The position numbers and the translations under genes are program-made. Shown here piece by piece: positions 21,223 through 33,619 of a DNA stretch of 64,000 nt. The stretch is from Hygrophila difformis (Eukaryota; Streptophyta; Magnoliopsida; Lamiales; Acanthaceae), in the NCBI GenBank assembly GCA_030278955.1, contig JAOANR010000015.1, positions 21,051,073-21,115,072 on the forward strand, in the 5' to 3' direction. How positions within the stretch are numbered: the first letter of the stretch is position 1; every line of letters begins with the position of its first letter. Below the pieces are notes generated by a model. That model was given only the letters and a program-made list of their open reading frames with translations. It did not search any database and was not told the DNA's origin.

Positions 21223-24200
21223 ATGCGGATGATCACATGTAATCTTCGGGGCCTCAACGGAGGCGTGCGGAGGAGAGCTTTGGTAAGGTTTTGCAAAAAA
21301 TACAAACCGACTTTGCTTTGTGTCCAAGAGACTAAGATGGAAGTAATTAGAGACAGGATGGTGCATAGGCTGTGGGGCTCGAGTGGCTGTGACTTTTGCT
21401 TTCAACCGGCCATGGGTAATGCAGGAGGTTTGTTGATAATTTGGGATTCAAGCTATGGGACTTTTAACGTGATGGAGAAACATCACCATTTCATTTGGTT
21501 GAAGGGTAGACTTATTGGTGTGGAAGAGCAACTGAACGTGGTTTGCCTACATGCTCCTAACAATAGAAGTGAGAGGGCTAGTTTCTGGGACATACTAATT
21601 CAAAAGTGTCATACGGATAACGGGGAAATGTGGTGTCTGTCCGGGGATTTCAACGCAGTGGGGGGGGGGTCGAAGAGAGGTTGGGAGGTGGTGAGGATTC
21701 GGGATCAATTAGGGAATTCAGAAATTTTATAGATCAATTGGGCTTGATAGATTTGCCGATGGAGGGGGGTCGTTTCACATGGATTGGGAGGGGCGGGAGG
21801 GCAGGTAGTCGTCTTGATAGATTTTTACTGTCCCCGGGGTGGATGTGTATGGAGGGGACTGTGATTCAAAGAAGATGCGACTCGGTTTTATCGGATCATT
21901 ATCCGGTGTGCATTGAGGTGGGGGAAAAGTCGTGGGGGCCGAAACCTTTTCGGTTTTACAATTATTGGTTGGAGCATAAAGAGCTCTCGGAGATGGTCAC
22001 TAATACATGGGCGGGCGAGGGCCAGGGGGGGTGTAGGCTGACAGGGCGTCTCCGATCACTTAAAGAGAGGACCCGAGAGTGGGATAGTTATGGGGGGAGG
22101 GAGTTGGAGAGTAAAATCCAAAAATTGATGGTTGAGGTTGAGGAGATTGAGGAGCAGTTTAGGGCAGGGGTAGGGGATGATGGCGTTCAAGCCGAATGGT
22201 ATGACAAGAAGAACGCGTTAAATAGATTATTACTGGCGGATGAGCGCCGTTGGTACCAAAAATCTCGTAGCCGGTGGTTAAAGGAGGGTGACGCGAACAC
22301 AAAATATTTCCACACGTTGGTAGCTATTAACAGGCGAAAAAACTTCATCAGTGGTCTTATGATCAACGGTCAGATAGTAGATGAACCGAGAGAAATCAAG
22401 AGAGAGGCCTTTCAATTTTTTCAATCGCTCTTCAAAAGGTCAGATTCAGTTTTGATGGGGGTTGAGAACATGGGGCTGCCGAGGTTAGGTGATGGAGATA
22501 AGGATTGGCTGGTCAAAAGTTTCACAGAGGATGAAATCCGAGACGCTATATGGTGTTGTAACGGGAATAAAGCTCCGGGCCCGGACGGTTTCAATATCTC
22601 CTTCTTCAAAAAATTTTGGGCGGTAATTAAAAGCGATATAATCGAAGTCTTTCGGAGGTTTGAGCGGGATAGTTCTCTCCCGAGGGAGGTGGGCAGGTCA
22701 TTCATAACTCTTATCCCCAAGGTGGTACATCCGACCGACTTTGGAGATTATAGACCCATATCGTTGGTGGGAAGCGTTTATAAGATAGTAACGAAAGTCT
22801 TAGTAAATAGATTGAAGGAGGTCGTAGGCGAGGTGGTTGGTGCCTCTCAAATGGCGTTTGTAGAGGGGAGGCAAATACTTGATGGGGTGTTAGTGGCGGC
22901 TGAAGTGGTGCATTCTACTCAAGTATCCGGGCAACGAGGTTTTGTTATCAAACTAGATTTCGCTAAAGCTTATGATAATGTGTCGTGGGAGGCTTTTGTT
23001 TAGAGTGTTGGAAGCTATGAATTTTGAAGATAGGTGGGTCGGGTGTATAAAGACATGTGTGAGGTCCGCAAATGCTGCGGTCTTGGTCAATGGGTCACCG
23101 ACAGATTTTTTCCAAATGCATAAGGGCCTCCGCCAAGGTGATCCTCTTTCACCCTACTTGTTTGTTATTTTGGCAGAGGTTCTTAATACCATGCTGGAAA
23201 GGGCGTCGGGTATGGGTCTGTTTCAGGGGCTGAAGGTGGAGGGGAATGGGCCGTTAATTTCGCATTTACAATACGCGGATGACACGGTATTATTTTGTAA
23301 AGCGGAGTTGTCACAAGTAATTTTTATTAAACGGCTGTTCAGATGCTTTTATCTAGCCACGGGCTTGAAGATTAATTACAGGAAAAGCCACATTTATGGG
23401 ATCAACTGCCCTAGGGATCTACTGGACGCGGCAGCGGGGGTGCTTTGGTTGTGGTATCGGCGATTGGCCTATGGTATATCTCGGTATTCCGATTGGGGGT
23501 CGAATTAATGGGGTGGCGCTATGGCAACCTGTCCTTAATAAAGTGGAGAAGAGGTTGGCGGGTTGGAAGGGAAGAATGTTAACACAAGCCGGTAGATTAT
23601 GCCTTATTAAGTCTGTTATGAATAGCCTTCCAACTTATTTCCTATCGCTATTCAAAGTACCAAAAACAGTGGCAAATCGCCTAGAGCTCTTGAAAAGGAG
23701 ATTTTTTTGGAATGAGTGGGACGGAGCGAGAAAATTACATACTCTAAACTGGAATTCTATTTGTGCTTCCAAAGAGGACGGTGGATTGAGTATATGGCCG
23801 ACTGATATGCTGAATAGGGCACTATTACTTAAATGGAGATGGAGGTTCGGGTCCGAGGAATCACTTTGGAGACACGTGATCGACGCTAAATATTATGGGA
23901 ACAAAAGCCCTTTAATTCCGGGGGTTAGTAACACCAGATCGCTATGGGAGAAGGGTGTCCTAGCACCTGGGCAGATTGGGGGACGGGCGGGCATGAGGAT
24001 GTTTTTGCTATCCAGGTTGGGAATGGGGCAAAAGCGAGATTCTGGTTTGATGTGTGGACAGCGGGTGGGCAATCGCTAAAGGACAGATTCCCTCGGATAT
24101 TTGCCTTATCAGTAATCAAGGACGGACAGATCGCGGAGTTTGGGAGATGGTGTGGCATTGACTGGATCTGGGACGCCAAACTGAGGAGGCCTTTGTTTGA

Positions 24201-25367
24201 TTGGGAGGTAGATATATGGGGAGATTTTATGCGAACGATTGAAGGAAAAAGACTGAACCGTTTCATGGAAGACAGAGTGCATTGGGCGGTAGATAGGACA
24301 GGTAGATATTCTACTAGATCCTATAGGTTGAATCTGTTTACTGGGCAAGTTAATAATTTGGGATGGTTCTGGTCACGGTTATGGAATATTAAGTGCCCGA
24401 TGAAAGCTAAAATTCTGGTTTGGAAATTATTCCATGACGCACTCCCAGTCCGGGATCATTTAGTTAAAAGGAATTGCATATCTATGGAAGGCGCACAGTG
24501 TCCAATATGTGGAGAGGGGGTTGAGTCCGTTGATCATATCTTTTGTAAATGTAGAGAGGTGTGCGAGTTGTGGTACGCTGACTTGAATTGGTTTGGTGTA
24601 TCGTGGGCTGGACCTGGAAATGCTAAGTCCCTTCTCGCTTGGTGGTTTCATCCTCAAATTAGACAGGGTTTAAGGGAGGTATGGCTGCTGGTGTGTGTAG
24701 CCACTGTTTGGACAGTTTGGTTGATGCGGAATGAGATTGTGTTCAAAGGGCAGAGGTTCGAGCGGAAAACAGCTATTGAATTGATCAAATGAGGGTAGGG
24801 CAGTGGTGGTTCTTTTGCGGAGAAGGATCAAACGTATTCTTACATTCATTGGATACATGCTTTCCTGAAAATCTGTCTAGACAGCCGAGAGGTAGAAAGG
24901 GGATGGCACGGCGCGGATTAGTATGGGAAAAACCTGCGGTGGGTTGTTGGAAAATAAATACGGACGGCTCCTCCCTTGGTAATCCGGGTTCGGCAGGTGT
25001 AGGCGTCGTTATTAGAGATGAAAAAGGAACGGTAATTTTTGTCCTGTCAGATAATATTGGACTCACGGACTCAAATGAAGCAGAGGTGGCGGCAGTTAGT
25101 AGAGTGTGTGCAGCATTGATTCATGACCAAGGATTCCCTCTTCCCAAGATTATTTTCGAGTGTGACTCAATCAATGTTGTTCGATGGCTAAGAGAACCGT
25201 GTAAAATTCCCCCTAGGTTCTCGTGCTATTTGGTGCCGATTCTGGCCATCCTCAATTGTGGAGGGGACATCAAGGTACAACATATCCTGAGGGAAAAGAA
25301 TGAAATGGCAGATATTTGGGCAAAGCGTGGTGCAGCCGGGGAAGGCAAAGTCGAAGGGTGGCTGTAG
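21223..25367 (+). pseudogene. LINE-A ORF2: endonuclease, reverse transcriptase, zf-RVT, RNase H
   Basis: Starts ATG 21223. The APE-type endonuclease has MRMITCNLRGLN, CVQETK, SGDFNAV and LSDHYPV. RT follows with NKAPGPDGF, YRPISLVGSVYKIVTKVL, LDFAKAYDNVSW, QGDPLSPYLF and catalytic YADD near 23275. A zf-RVT region (CPMKAKILVWKLFHDALPV, CPICGEG … HIFCKC) and an RNase H (INTDGSSLGNPGSAG, FECDSINVV) close the protein. The RNase H at the C-terminus is typical of plant L1 clades. Frame changes occur near 21665 (10-G run), 22990, 23445, 23940 and 24785, so the copy is dead unless some are assembly errors. The enzyme would nick target DNA and copy its own RNA there. Confidence 0.88.
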
Positions 25368-26980
25368 GAAAAGGTTGGGAGGTGGCATTACAGTCCCTAC
25401 GCTGGGATTGAGGAGACAGCTTGGGAAAGTCTTCTTGTTAGCAAGGGCAGGAAAAGCTTTGTAAAACACACATATATATATATATATAAATATCTATCTC
25501 TTTGCAGGTCTGCTTGAATTGCGAACGGGGACAAAGCCAAGAGAAGGGAAGATTGCTAACCATGTCGTTTGGAGACTCATGCAGACTCTTTGGGTCAAAT
25601 GCTGTGGGCGGGCTGTCTGGCTCCGGGTCCTAACGTTGCGATGCTGTGTTGAGATGATACTGTTATGAGTTAGCACCATACAATGGCCTATACACGGATT
25701 ATTGCAGAATTTTGCTTCTTACTACTACTATCAGAGTTTCCCCATCATGCTCGGTGAGATTTGATCTTTATACTTCCATACGAATGTTTTGGTGATCTTC
25801 CAATGACTCCTTTTAAGTTGCTCTTCTAATCACATCAAGCCTGCTGTTCTCTTTTCCAGTGTAGTGATAGAATTTGGGTAGTTTAAACCTGTTTTGGCCT
25901 TACCTCCTTCACTTTCACCCCCTCCTGCTATCCTGTTTCCTTGTTGAAGGGTGTCGAGCATACGAGAGAATTCGTTGATGAGTACTGCTTACTCCGTAGC
26001 TTTAAAAAAAAAAAAAAGGACAAATATTTATCTTGATGTGCTGTGTTTCCAAAAAAAAAAAGAAAAGAAAAAAAAGAGAAGAAGGTAGATATGGACAGAA
26101 AAAACAAGAACAGTTCCCAAAGTGGATGCTCTCAGGGGGAGTTCTATGGCATTATGTTTTGAGGCTTGGTCTCATTGGGAGTATGATGCAAGTCGCAATA
26201 GGTCTGAGTCGACTTTTTGGTATCTTTGGATTGTGTGATTCTCTCGTATCCGACTATCCTCGGGTGGTCTTTTTCTTTTTTGATTGAGTTGATAAGTCAT
26301 TCGAACCTCCTAGTCCTGATTAATTGGTTTTTGGTCTGCCTACTGTTTCTGCTGATTGCCCCTCTTTGTCGAATCCTTTTGACCCCATCCTTCTGCCCTT
26401 ATGTTTTTTTTTCTTGTCAATACGCTGGCTCTTGAGATTAAGCAGGGGAGATGTGTTTCTTGTCGAGCAATTTTAATGGGTTTGTTATTGGTTGGTCCCC
26501 TCACTTCTATGGGTACTACTGAGGCATCATATGTTTTGGGAAGCCTGCTGGTTTGTCGCGCTTGGGATGTTTCAGTGCCTCTCTCTTTTTGAAGGGATGT
26601 AGTGTGCTTGAAACAAAGTCTGCAACTATACCACTTTCAATCAAAAATGTTTTGCTCCGGTTGGATTGTCGTTGTCTCCCTTTCGGCTTCTGATCCGGTT
26701 CTGTCACTAGCTGTTGGTCGAGGACGCCCCAAGATGTCATATGCTGTTTGTATCGGTTTTGCAGTTTGCCATTTTGGTCCTCTTGCGCAAAAGACTTCAT
26801 GCTGCTGGAGTTTCTGTTGGACATATTTTTGCAGTTTGTCATATTCTAAGTACATTTTATTTCTGGAAACCGTTTCTACGCCCGGTGTGTTTTAGGCGTT
26901 TTTTTTGTCGCATGTCTCTCTGTAATCATACTCTTTGGAATGGATATGTATCACTATTTTTCCTCAAAAAAAAAAAAATT
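25368..26980 (+). other. LINE-A 3' untranslated region
   Basis: T/G-rich DNA without long coding frames, with a TA microsatellite (25471-25488) and A runs at about 26005, 26051 and 26967. Several short open frames on both strands have no recognisable product. Confidence 0.55.
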
Positions 26981-26992
26981 CTTTGCTAGAGT

Positions 26993-27128
26993 TGTATTAG
27001 GTAAGACTGTCTGAGCATAATTTATTAATTATATATTTTATTAGGTAAGACTGTCTGGACATAATTCACTAAACTTTACATTTTATTAGGTAAGATTGTA
27101 TGTGCATAATTCATTAATTTATATTTTA
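26993..27128. repeat. Three tandem ~45-bp repeats
   Basis: TTAGGTAAGAYTGTMTG begins three successive AT-rich units near 26997, 27042 and 27088, diverged by several substitutions. They lie in the right arm of hAT-B, just after the LINE poly(A). Confidence 0.85.
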
Positions 27129-27585
27129 AAAAATAAAAATTTATTTACACTCATAATTTTTAATAAATAGAATAATAAGGAGTTTTAAACTTAAAAATTT
27201 GATACCAATAAAATTAATGAACATGGAAATATTAGAAGAGACAGATAATTTGAATTAAGATAACTCAATATGCAATCAATTCAATAATTTAAATATTTGA
27301 TGACATTATACTAAACATTCATACTAAAGAATATAAATTCAATCGATGCACAGTGTGAAAAAAAAACAAAAAAAAAAAACTTAAAGCAAAAGCCCGTACG
27401 TTGAGGCCCGCCCCACATTTTTTACCTTGCGAGGCGGGCCGGCCCAACGGGCTAAGCCCGTTTTGATAGGTCTGGATATCGATACCGAATAGTTCGGTAC
27501 ATCGATTTTCGGTATACCGAAATTTTTGGTTTTCTATAATATATACCGTTACCGTACCGAAAATTATATTTACCGCAATATACCG

Positions 27586-28268
27586 TGACGGTCCCTTATA
27601 CTTCAAGATTCAGTTACGGTTGTTACGCTATGTTCTAACTACGTGTTTGCAAAAGCAGTAAAGAACACAATCAATTTGTCGACCCAGTTCGGTTTTGCAA
27701 CCTACATCTGGGGGATACCAATCCAGGGACTTGAACTAGACTAAAGATCAAAATCACAGACTCAGTCTAATGCCTAGAACCAAGAAATCAAACTCTCACT
27801 CTAGATGAACAAATCTAGTAGAGCAGTGTAGTTAGGACTCCCCCTCAACTACGGCTGTAGGGAAACCACCCTATTTGAATTCACCAAGGCACGATCACGA
27901 TCTGTCGATTGTCCATGACCTTCATCTTTTCTCCCTGAATCTCCAGAAATCAATCTTGATAGTAGATCACAATACCTTCAGATATTCACAGTGTAAACTC
28001 AATCTTCTATCTTGTTCTTCTAACAATTTCTCTATAAGTTCTTGAAGAACATTTACAAGACTCTCTCTCTGTAATCTCAAATAACGAAAAATTAGAAAAC
28101 TCTCTGAAAAATCCTATCTAGATTACACACTCTGCGATACTTAAATAAATACATAATGAAAATAACTTCCAGCAGAGTTAACTGTCGTCGTCAACCGGAT
28201 GTACTAACACCTAAAAAATCATCTCAATGAAAAGTACAAGGTTAAGTTGTCAAAGCAATGTACTAACA
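27586..28268 (-). repeat. 3' LTR of the Copia element
   Basis: 683 bp. In plus orientation it begins TGACGGTCCC and ends TGTACTAACA; its mate is 35451-36134. Confidence 0.95.
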
Positions 28269-28279
28269 ATCTCCCCCAC
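28269..28279 (-). other. Polypurine tract of the Copia element
   Basis: Minus strand GTGGGGGAGAT abuts the LTR start TGTTAGTAC. A second purine tract, AAGGGGGAGAAAAA, lies just after the extra ORF (about 28619-28632), where SIRE-type elements often have additional PPT-like sequences. Confidence 0.75.
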
Positions 28280-28638
28280 ATTTCATGGAGATGATGATCC
28301 ATCACAAGGTGTCTGTCAAAAATATCAATAATGCAAGCATTAAGCAAATAAAAACATGATAGGCAAGTACATCAACAATATAGCAAAAATATCATCAATA
28401 TAAAGCATCAATCAGAGACGACAGTTCAGAGTTCAAAGTTCATCATCCAAATACAAACAAAAACATCAAAATAGTGTCAGCAGCAAAGAGTTTTAACATC
28501 CATCAGACAATCACAAAAACCATTAAAAGTTTTATTCAGAATGTCGTTACCCCAAAGTGTCAACAACTTTACCACACCAATACCACCAAATCACCAAAAT
28601 AGACACACCAGCTTCAGCTTTTTCTCCCCCTTGATGGA

Positions 28639-30185
28639 TCAAACAACTCCATCAGAAGAATCTTCCTCTTCATCAGCAAATGGGTTTGGCTCTTCAGAAC
28701 GAGCACTAGAAGAAGCTTTGCGAGTAGGAGAGAATGAGCCGGGCAACATGCTCACCATTTGTGCAATCCTCCGCTTGGTGGCTATCGCATCTTGGCTAAT
28801 CTTAGTCTGTTTGTCACTCAGAACTAGTAACTCAGACTTGATCTGCTGGATAAGGTCAGTGCCAGATGGTGGTGGTCCGTCCTTGAAATCATTATGTTTG
28901 TCACGTAGTTCAGTAGAAGGTGAATGCACATTAATCTTAATCAGATCATCCTTCTTCATTTTGATTCCATTGTGGTGCAACAAGAGTGTTATAAGACCAA
29001 GGTAGGGTAGACTTGCAGATTTTGTGATTAAATCACGAGAATATCCTAACATTCTTTTCAGAACAAGAAGACCAAAGTTCATTAGTTCAATACCAGAATT
29101 GATACAGAATAAGAGTTTACCAATCTCAAGAGAAGGCTGTGGAGCATTCGATGTCGGTAGAATGTTGGCACGACAGAAGTAAAACAGGCAGTGAAACTTC
29201 ATTGTCAAATCTGAGGCACTGCACTTGTTTCGTCCAAAATCAAATGCCCTCTCATTCGAGATAGTGTAAGCAATGTCAGCAGGGGAGTGAGGTAGATACT
29301 CCAGAGGGTCTCCAAGGTCGTCGTTGGGAGCAAGTTCTAACAACGAATTAATAACACCAGGTGTTAGATCAATAAACTTGCCACGAATGTACATCTTACC
29401 AAACCAAGGAGAGCTTTTGTTCAGAACATCAGGGTGAAGATTAGCGTAGAACTCCCTGATCAAAGTTGGAGAGTAAGCTTTGAAAACTCGTGCCCATTTC
29501 AGTAAATGCCTCTCTTCAAGGAATTCGTCAAACCCTATTTCAGTGTAAGTGTTACGAACAAACGTCTCTTCTCGAATAAACTTCATGTTGACAAGATCCT
29601 TTATGCCAAACAGCATCATCTCTTTAGTGAAGTAAGTCATGTTGAACGCCATTTGTGATTGTAAATCCCTTTAAGGCTTTTCTCGAGTCCTGCGCGTTCG
29701 GGGTCGTTTGGCCGCTGTTCCAACATCACTTGTGGAAGTACTCTTCTTCTTTTGAGTGGATCTGGTAGTTGGTCGTCGAACTTCTGTTTCAACTCCAGCT
29801 TGATCAGGAACTTCTGGTTCGTTGTGAGGAAGAATGTCATCATCCTCCAGGTTGACATTTTCAGCTTCCGTTGCAGTGGGATTAGAGGGATTTTCCATAG
29901 GATTCTCAGTAGGTTCTTGAGTAGGGTTTTGAGAAGGATTTGGAGTAGGATCTCGAGGAGGAGAAGGGAATAACGTGATCAAAGGCTCAGCATTTTCAGC
30001 AAACTCAGCAATTTGGGTTTCAACAGCTTCGCTGGTAGTTTGAGCAGTGTTTTCGGGTGTGGCAATGGGTTCTTCAACAACATTCTCAGAAGGGTTATGA
30101 TTTTCTAAGGTAATAGGCGGTTCTGAGGAGGTTGGGTTGGCTCAGAAGTTTTTTCGGGGTGATTTGTGGAGGAAGACGATGCCAT
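28639..30185 (-). pseudogene. Extra ORF downstream of Copia pol: putative plant transposon protein (PF20167-type)
   Basis: The protein would start at ATG 30185 (MASSSSTNHPEK) with a Pro/Glu/Asn-rich tail, but a frameshift near 30110-30130 and an in-frame TAA at 29671-29673 break it. The open part 29652-28639 carries the family pattern: FLEERHLLKWARVF, IREFYANLHPDVLNKSS, MYIRGKFIDLTPGVINSLL, then MKFHCLFYFCRANILPTS, SGIELMNFGLLVL and ASLPYLGLITLLLHHNGI. A basic segment (KRPRTRRTREKP) precedes it. It occupies the place where SIRE elements carry an env-like ORF, yet I see no signal peptide or membrane anchor. It shares layout with the antisense gene at 5034-6368. Confidence 0.7.
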
Positions 30186-30407
30186 AGTGTTGTATTTCTG
30201 CAAACTCAAACTCAAGACTGAAATATGGTAAGATTGAAACTCAAACTACTAATTTAAAGAGAATAAAGTGAAGACGAAGAGGCAAGAGAACGAAGTAGAC
30301 AGTTTCCCCCTGATGTGCAACGTGAGGAGTGATGGGTGTCAGTTTCGCAGTCATCATTACTGTGAAGACGAAGGTTTCCTTTAAGTCTATCCGAAAAGTA
30401 TTTGGGC

Positions 30408-33400
30408 CTACAAAATCTCATGGGCTAGATCAAGTGTAAAACATGTAAAAATAAAATAAACATGTTGAAATTGACAAGAATAGCAAAGGCCCATGATAGA
30501 TCTAAGTGTTTCAAACCTTTCACCGTCGATTGTTTTAGTGAGGATGTCAACCCGTTGTTCTAACGTCCCGATGTGTTCAATATTGCACACATTGTCTTCT
30601 ACCAAGTCTCTTATAAAATGATACCTTATATCAATGTGTTTGTTGCGATTATGAAGAACAGGGTTCTTAGAAATATTAATCGCGCTGGTATTATCACAAT
30701 AGACCTTGAAATCATCCTTCTTAACTCCATAGTCATCAAACATTTGCCTCATCCACATTAACTGAGAACAACAAGTAGCTGCTATATATTCAGCTTCTGC
30801 TATAGAAAGTGCTACTATGTTCTGTTTTCTAGAAAACCATGAAACTAGATTGTTCCCAAGATAAAAACATCCTCCGGTTGTTGATCGTCTGTCATCACAA
30901 CATCCTGCCCAATCTGAATCCGTATATCATATTAAGTCCAAATTGGATCTCTTAGAAAACCATATTCCCATGCCAATAATTCCTTTGATGTATCTCATAA
31001 TGCGCTTGACTGCTTTTAGATGTGACTCCTTTGGATTTGATTGAAATCTTGCACATATACCAGTACTAAAAGAAATGTCAGGTCAAGTAGCAGTAAGATA
31101 AAGTAGACTTCCAATCATACTTCTATACAACTTCTGATCTACTTTGTTTCCTTGATCATCCTTAGAAAGTTTCTGCTATTGTCCTTGTGGTGTTCTAGCA
31201 ACCTTGCTATCATAAAGACTAAATCTCTTAAGCATGTTGAGTGCATACTTCTCTTGACTTAAAAAAATTCCATCAACCTGTTGTTTCACATGTAATCCCA
31301 AAAAGTAAGTAAGTTCACCTATCATACTCATCTCAAACTGGACTGCATTGACTTGACAAAGTCGTTCCTCAGTTGTTCTGACGTTGCTCCAAAAATGATA
31401 TCATCTACATATACTAGTGCAACAATCAGATCGTTGTTCTGATGCTTAACAAACATTGTCTTATCTGCATTACCTCTTTTGTATCCGTTGTTGAGGAGAA
31501 ATGAAGACAACCTATCATACCAAGCTCTTGGAGCTTGTTTGAGACCATATAAAGCTCCCTTAACCCGATAAACATGGTTAGGTCTTGATGGATCCTCAAA
31601 GCCAGCAGGTTGAGCAACATAGATCTCTTCCTTTATTTTCCCATTGAGAAATGTTGTCTTGATGTCGAGTTGATATAGCTTGAAGTCCATTGAACAAGCA
31701 AAAGCTAATAGAATTCGAACTGCTTCCATCCTAGCAACTGGGGCAAATGTCTCACCATAATCAATTCCTTCGATCTGAGTGAAACCTTGAGCAACAAGAC
31801 GTGTTTTATTTCTAACAATTTTCCCTTGTTCATCTGCCTTGTTCCTAAATACCCACTTTGTGCCAATCACATTGATGTTTGAAGATTGTTCTACCAACTC
31901 CCAGACATCATTCATTTGGAATTGTATCAACTCATCTTGCATAGCTGCTATCCAATATTCATCCGTTAGGGCTTCTGAAACATTCTTCGGTTCTATCTTA
32001 GAAACAAAATAATTCATCCCTGCCAATTCTCTATAATCATCTTTCTGATTCCTTGTTTGTCTTTGAGCATTTGGATCTCCAATGATGTCTTGCTGTGAAT
32101 GATGTTTCAGTGCTCGCGGACCTTTCCTCTTATTGGGTACAACAACTTTAGGACTTGAATCAACATTCTCTGGATTTTGCTCATGATCAGCTGCTTCATC
32201 ATCATCAACTACTATTCCTTCAGACTGTTGTTGACTGGATGTACCAACGACAGGGTTGTCTGAGGCAGTTTCAATACTAGGAACTGTATCATCATCATTC
32301 CTTCTAGGTAAAGCATACTTATCCTCAAATAGGACATTTACAGTTTCAGTAACCTTTCTGGATTGAATCAGATAAACTCGATAAGCTCTTGAGTTATTGG
32401 AATAACCCAAAGATCAACCTTCTTCAGCTCTAGCATCAAACTTCTTAATTTGCTCTCTATCCCTGTAGACAAAACATTTACATCTAAAAGTATGAAAGTA
32501 TTTAACAGTAGGAGTGTTACCATTCCAGATTTGATATGGAGTGTTGTTAGTGTGAGGTCTCAACAACACACGATTGGTGATGTGACATGCTGTATGAATT
32601 GCTTCTGCCCAGAAAGATTTGCTAAGTGTACTAGTATGCAGCATTGAACGAGCCATCTCCTGAAGTGTTCTATTCTTCCTTTCAGCAATCCCGTTCTGTT
32701 GTGGCGTCTTTGGGGCTGAGAACTCATAAAATATTCCATGGTTGTTACAGAAATGTTCAAACTCGCGTCCATGGTCAGATCTAATTCTTTGAATTTTAGC
32801 TTGCTTCTCATTCATCAGTTTTAGACTAAGCTTTTCAAAATGTTGGAATGCTTCATCTTTGCTCCTGAGAAAACATACCCAGGTAAATCTCGAAAAATCA
32901 TCAACACAAACTAAAACATACCTTTTGCCATTTAGGCTCTCAGTTTCTGTTGGACCCATAAGATCCATATGGATTAGTTCTAGGCAATGATTTGTAGAGA
33001 TTCCATCAGTCTTCTTATGTTGAGCTCGGGTCTGCTTTCCTTTTGAACAATCCACACAAGTAAGATCTTTGTTATTCTGTAGTTTAGGCAGACCTCTGAC
33101 AACAACCGAACAACTCAGTTTGTACAAGGTTTGATAGTTGAGGTGTCCAAGCCTTTTGTGCCATAAATTTGTGAGGTCATCCTTGCTTACAAGTGCTTGA
33201 GCTAGATTTGCTTCCAAAGTGTAACAATTGTTCTTTGAACGTTTACCAGTCATGATATTGTCTCTCCTACAATCAAATACTTGACAAAAATTCTTATTAA
33301 AAATAAAAAGAGAATCTTCATAACATAATTGACTAATTGAAATGAGATTAGTAGTAAGTCCTTCCACATGATAAACTCTAGAAAGTTGAGAGAGTTCACC

Positions 33401-33619
33401 ATCCTTTATATTACCATATCCTGTGATTTTGCTTCTAGCACCATCACCAAATACCACATCTCCACAATCTCTATTTGTGAAGTTATTTAGAATATCCTTA
33501 CTACCTGCCATATGCCTTGAACAACCTGAATCAAAATACCATTTTCTGGATCTTGGTTGTTGTTGCGATGATAGAATAACTAGGCATTGACTCTCATTTC
33601 TCTTAGGCAACCATTCCAT
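30408..33619 (-). pseudogene. Copia pol: protease, integrase, reverse transcriptase, RNase H
   Basis: Segments on the minus strand. 33619-32414 holds the protease active site (WYFDSGCSRHM), the GAG-pre-integrase zinc region (LWHKRLGHLNYQTLY … CVDCSKGKQ) and the integrase core (LIHMDLMGP, IRSDHGREFEHFC, TPQQNGIAERKNRTL). A TGA at 32411 follows. 32410-31328 holds RT (TKWVFRNKADEQGKIVRNK, FLNGKIKEEIYVAQP, YGLKQAPRAWYDRLS, YVDDIIFGA). After a frameshift near 31330 come RT end and RNase H (YCDNTSAINISKNP, HIDIRYHFIRD) interrupted by further stops. The protein would cut, integrate and copy the element but is clearly inactive here. Confidence 0.9.

Larger units (their letters stand above)
20690..26980 (+). 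mobile_element. L1-type LINE (LINE-A), degenerate
   Basis: Plus-strand order: GGAGAAAGGAGTTT tandem units (20695-20755), ORF1 remnant, endonuclease-RT-zinc finger-RNase H ORF2 remnant (21223-25367), then a T-rich 3' region with A runs at 26005-26018, 26051-26060 and 26967-26979. The 5' and 3' limits are approximate and no TSD was found. The several A runs may mean two LINE 3' ends lie here. Confidence 0.8.
20433..27474. mobile_element. Second hAT-type element (hAT-B) nested in hAT-A, carrying a LINE
   Basis: Left end TAGAGGTGTCGAAAC and right end (reverse complement) CAGACCTATCAAAAC are imperfect TIRs, each followed by GGGCCGGCCCGC subterminal motifs (20467-20480 and 27433-27445). Flanking 8-mers GATACCGG and GATATCGA match at 6 of 8 positions, a decayed TSD. 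hAT-A sequence continues on both sides. hAT-B itself is about 0.75 kb plus the LINE insertion. No transposase is seen. Confidence 0.65.

Noticed and set aside
26033..26989. Several short frames in the LINE-A 3' region
   Set aside because: Low-complexity T/F-rich translations on overlapping frames with no domain.
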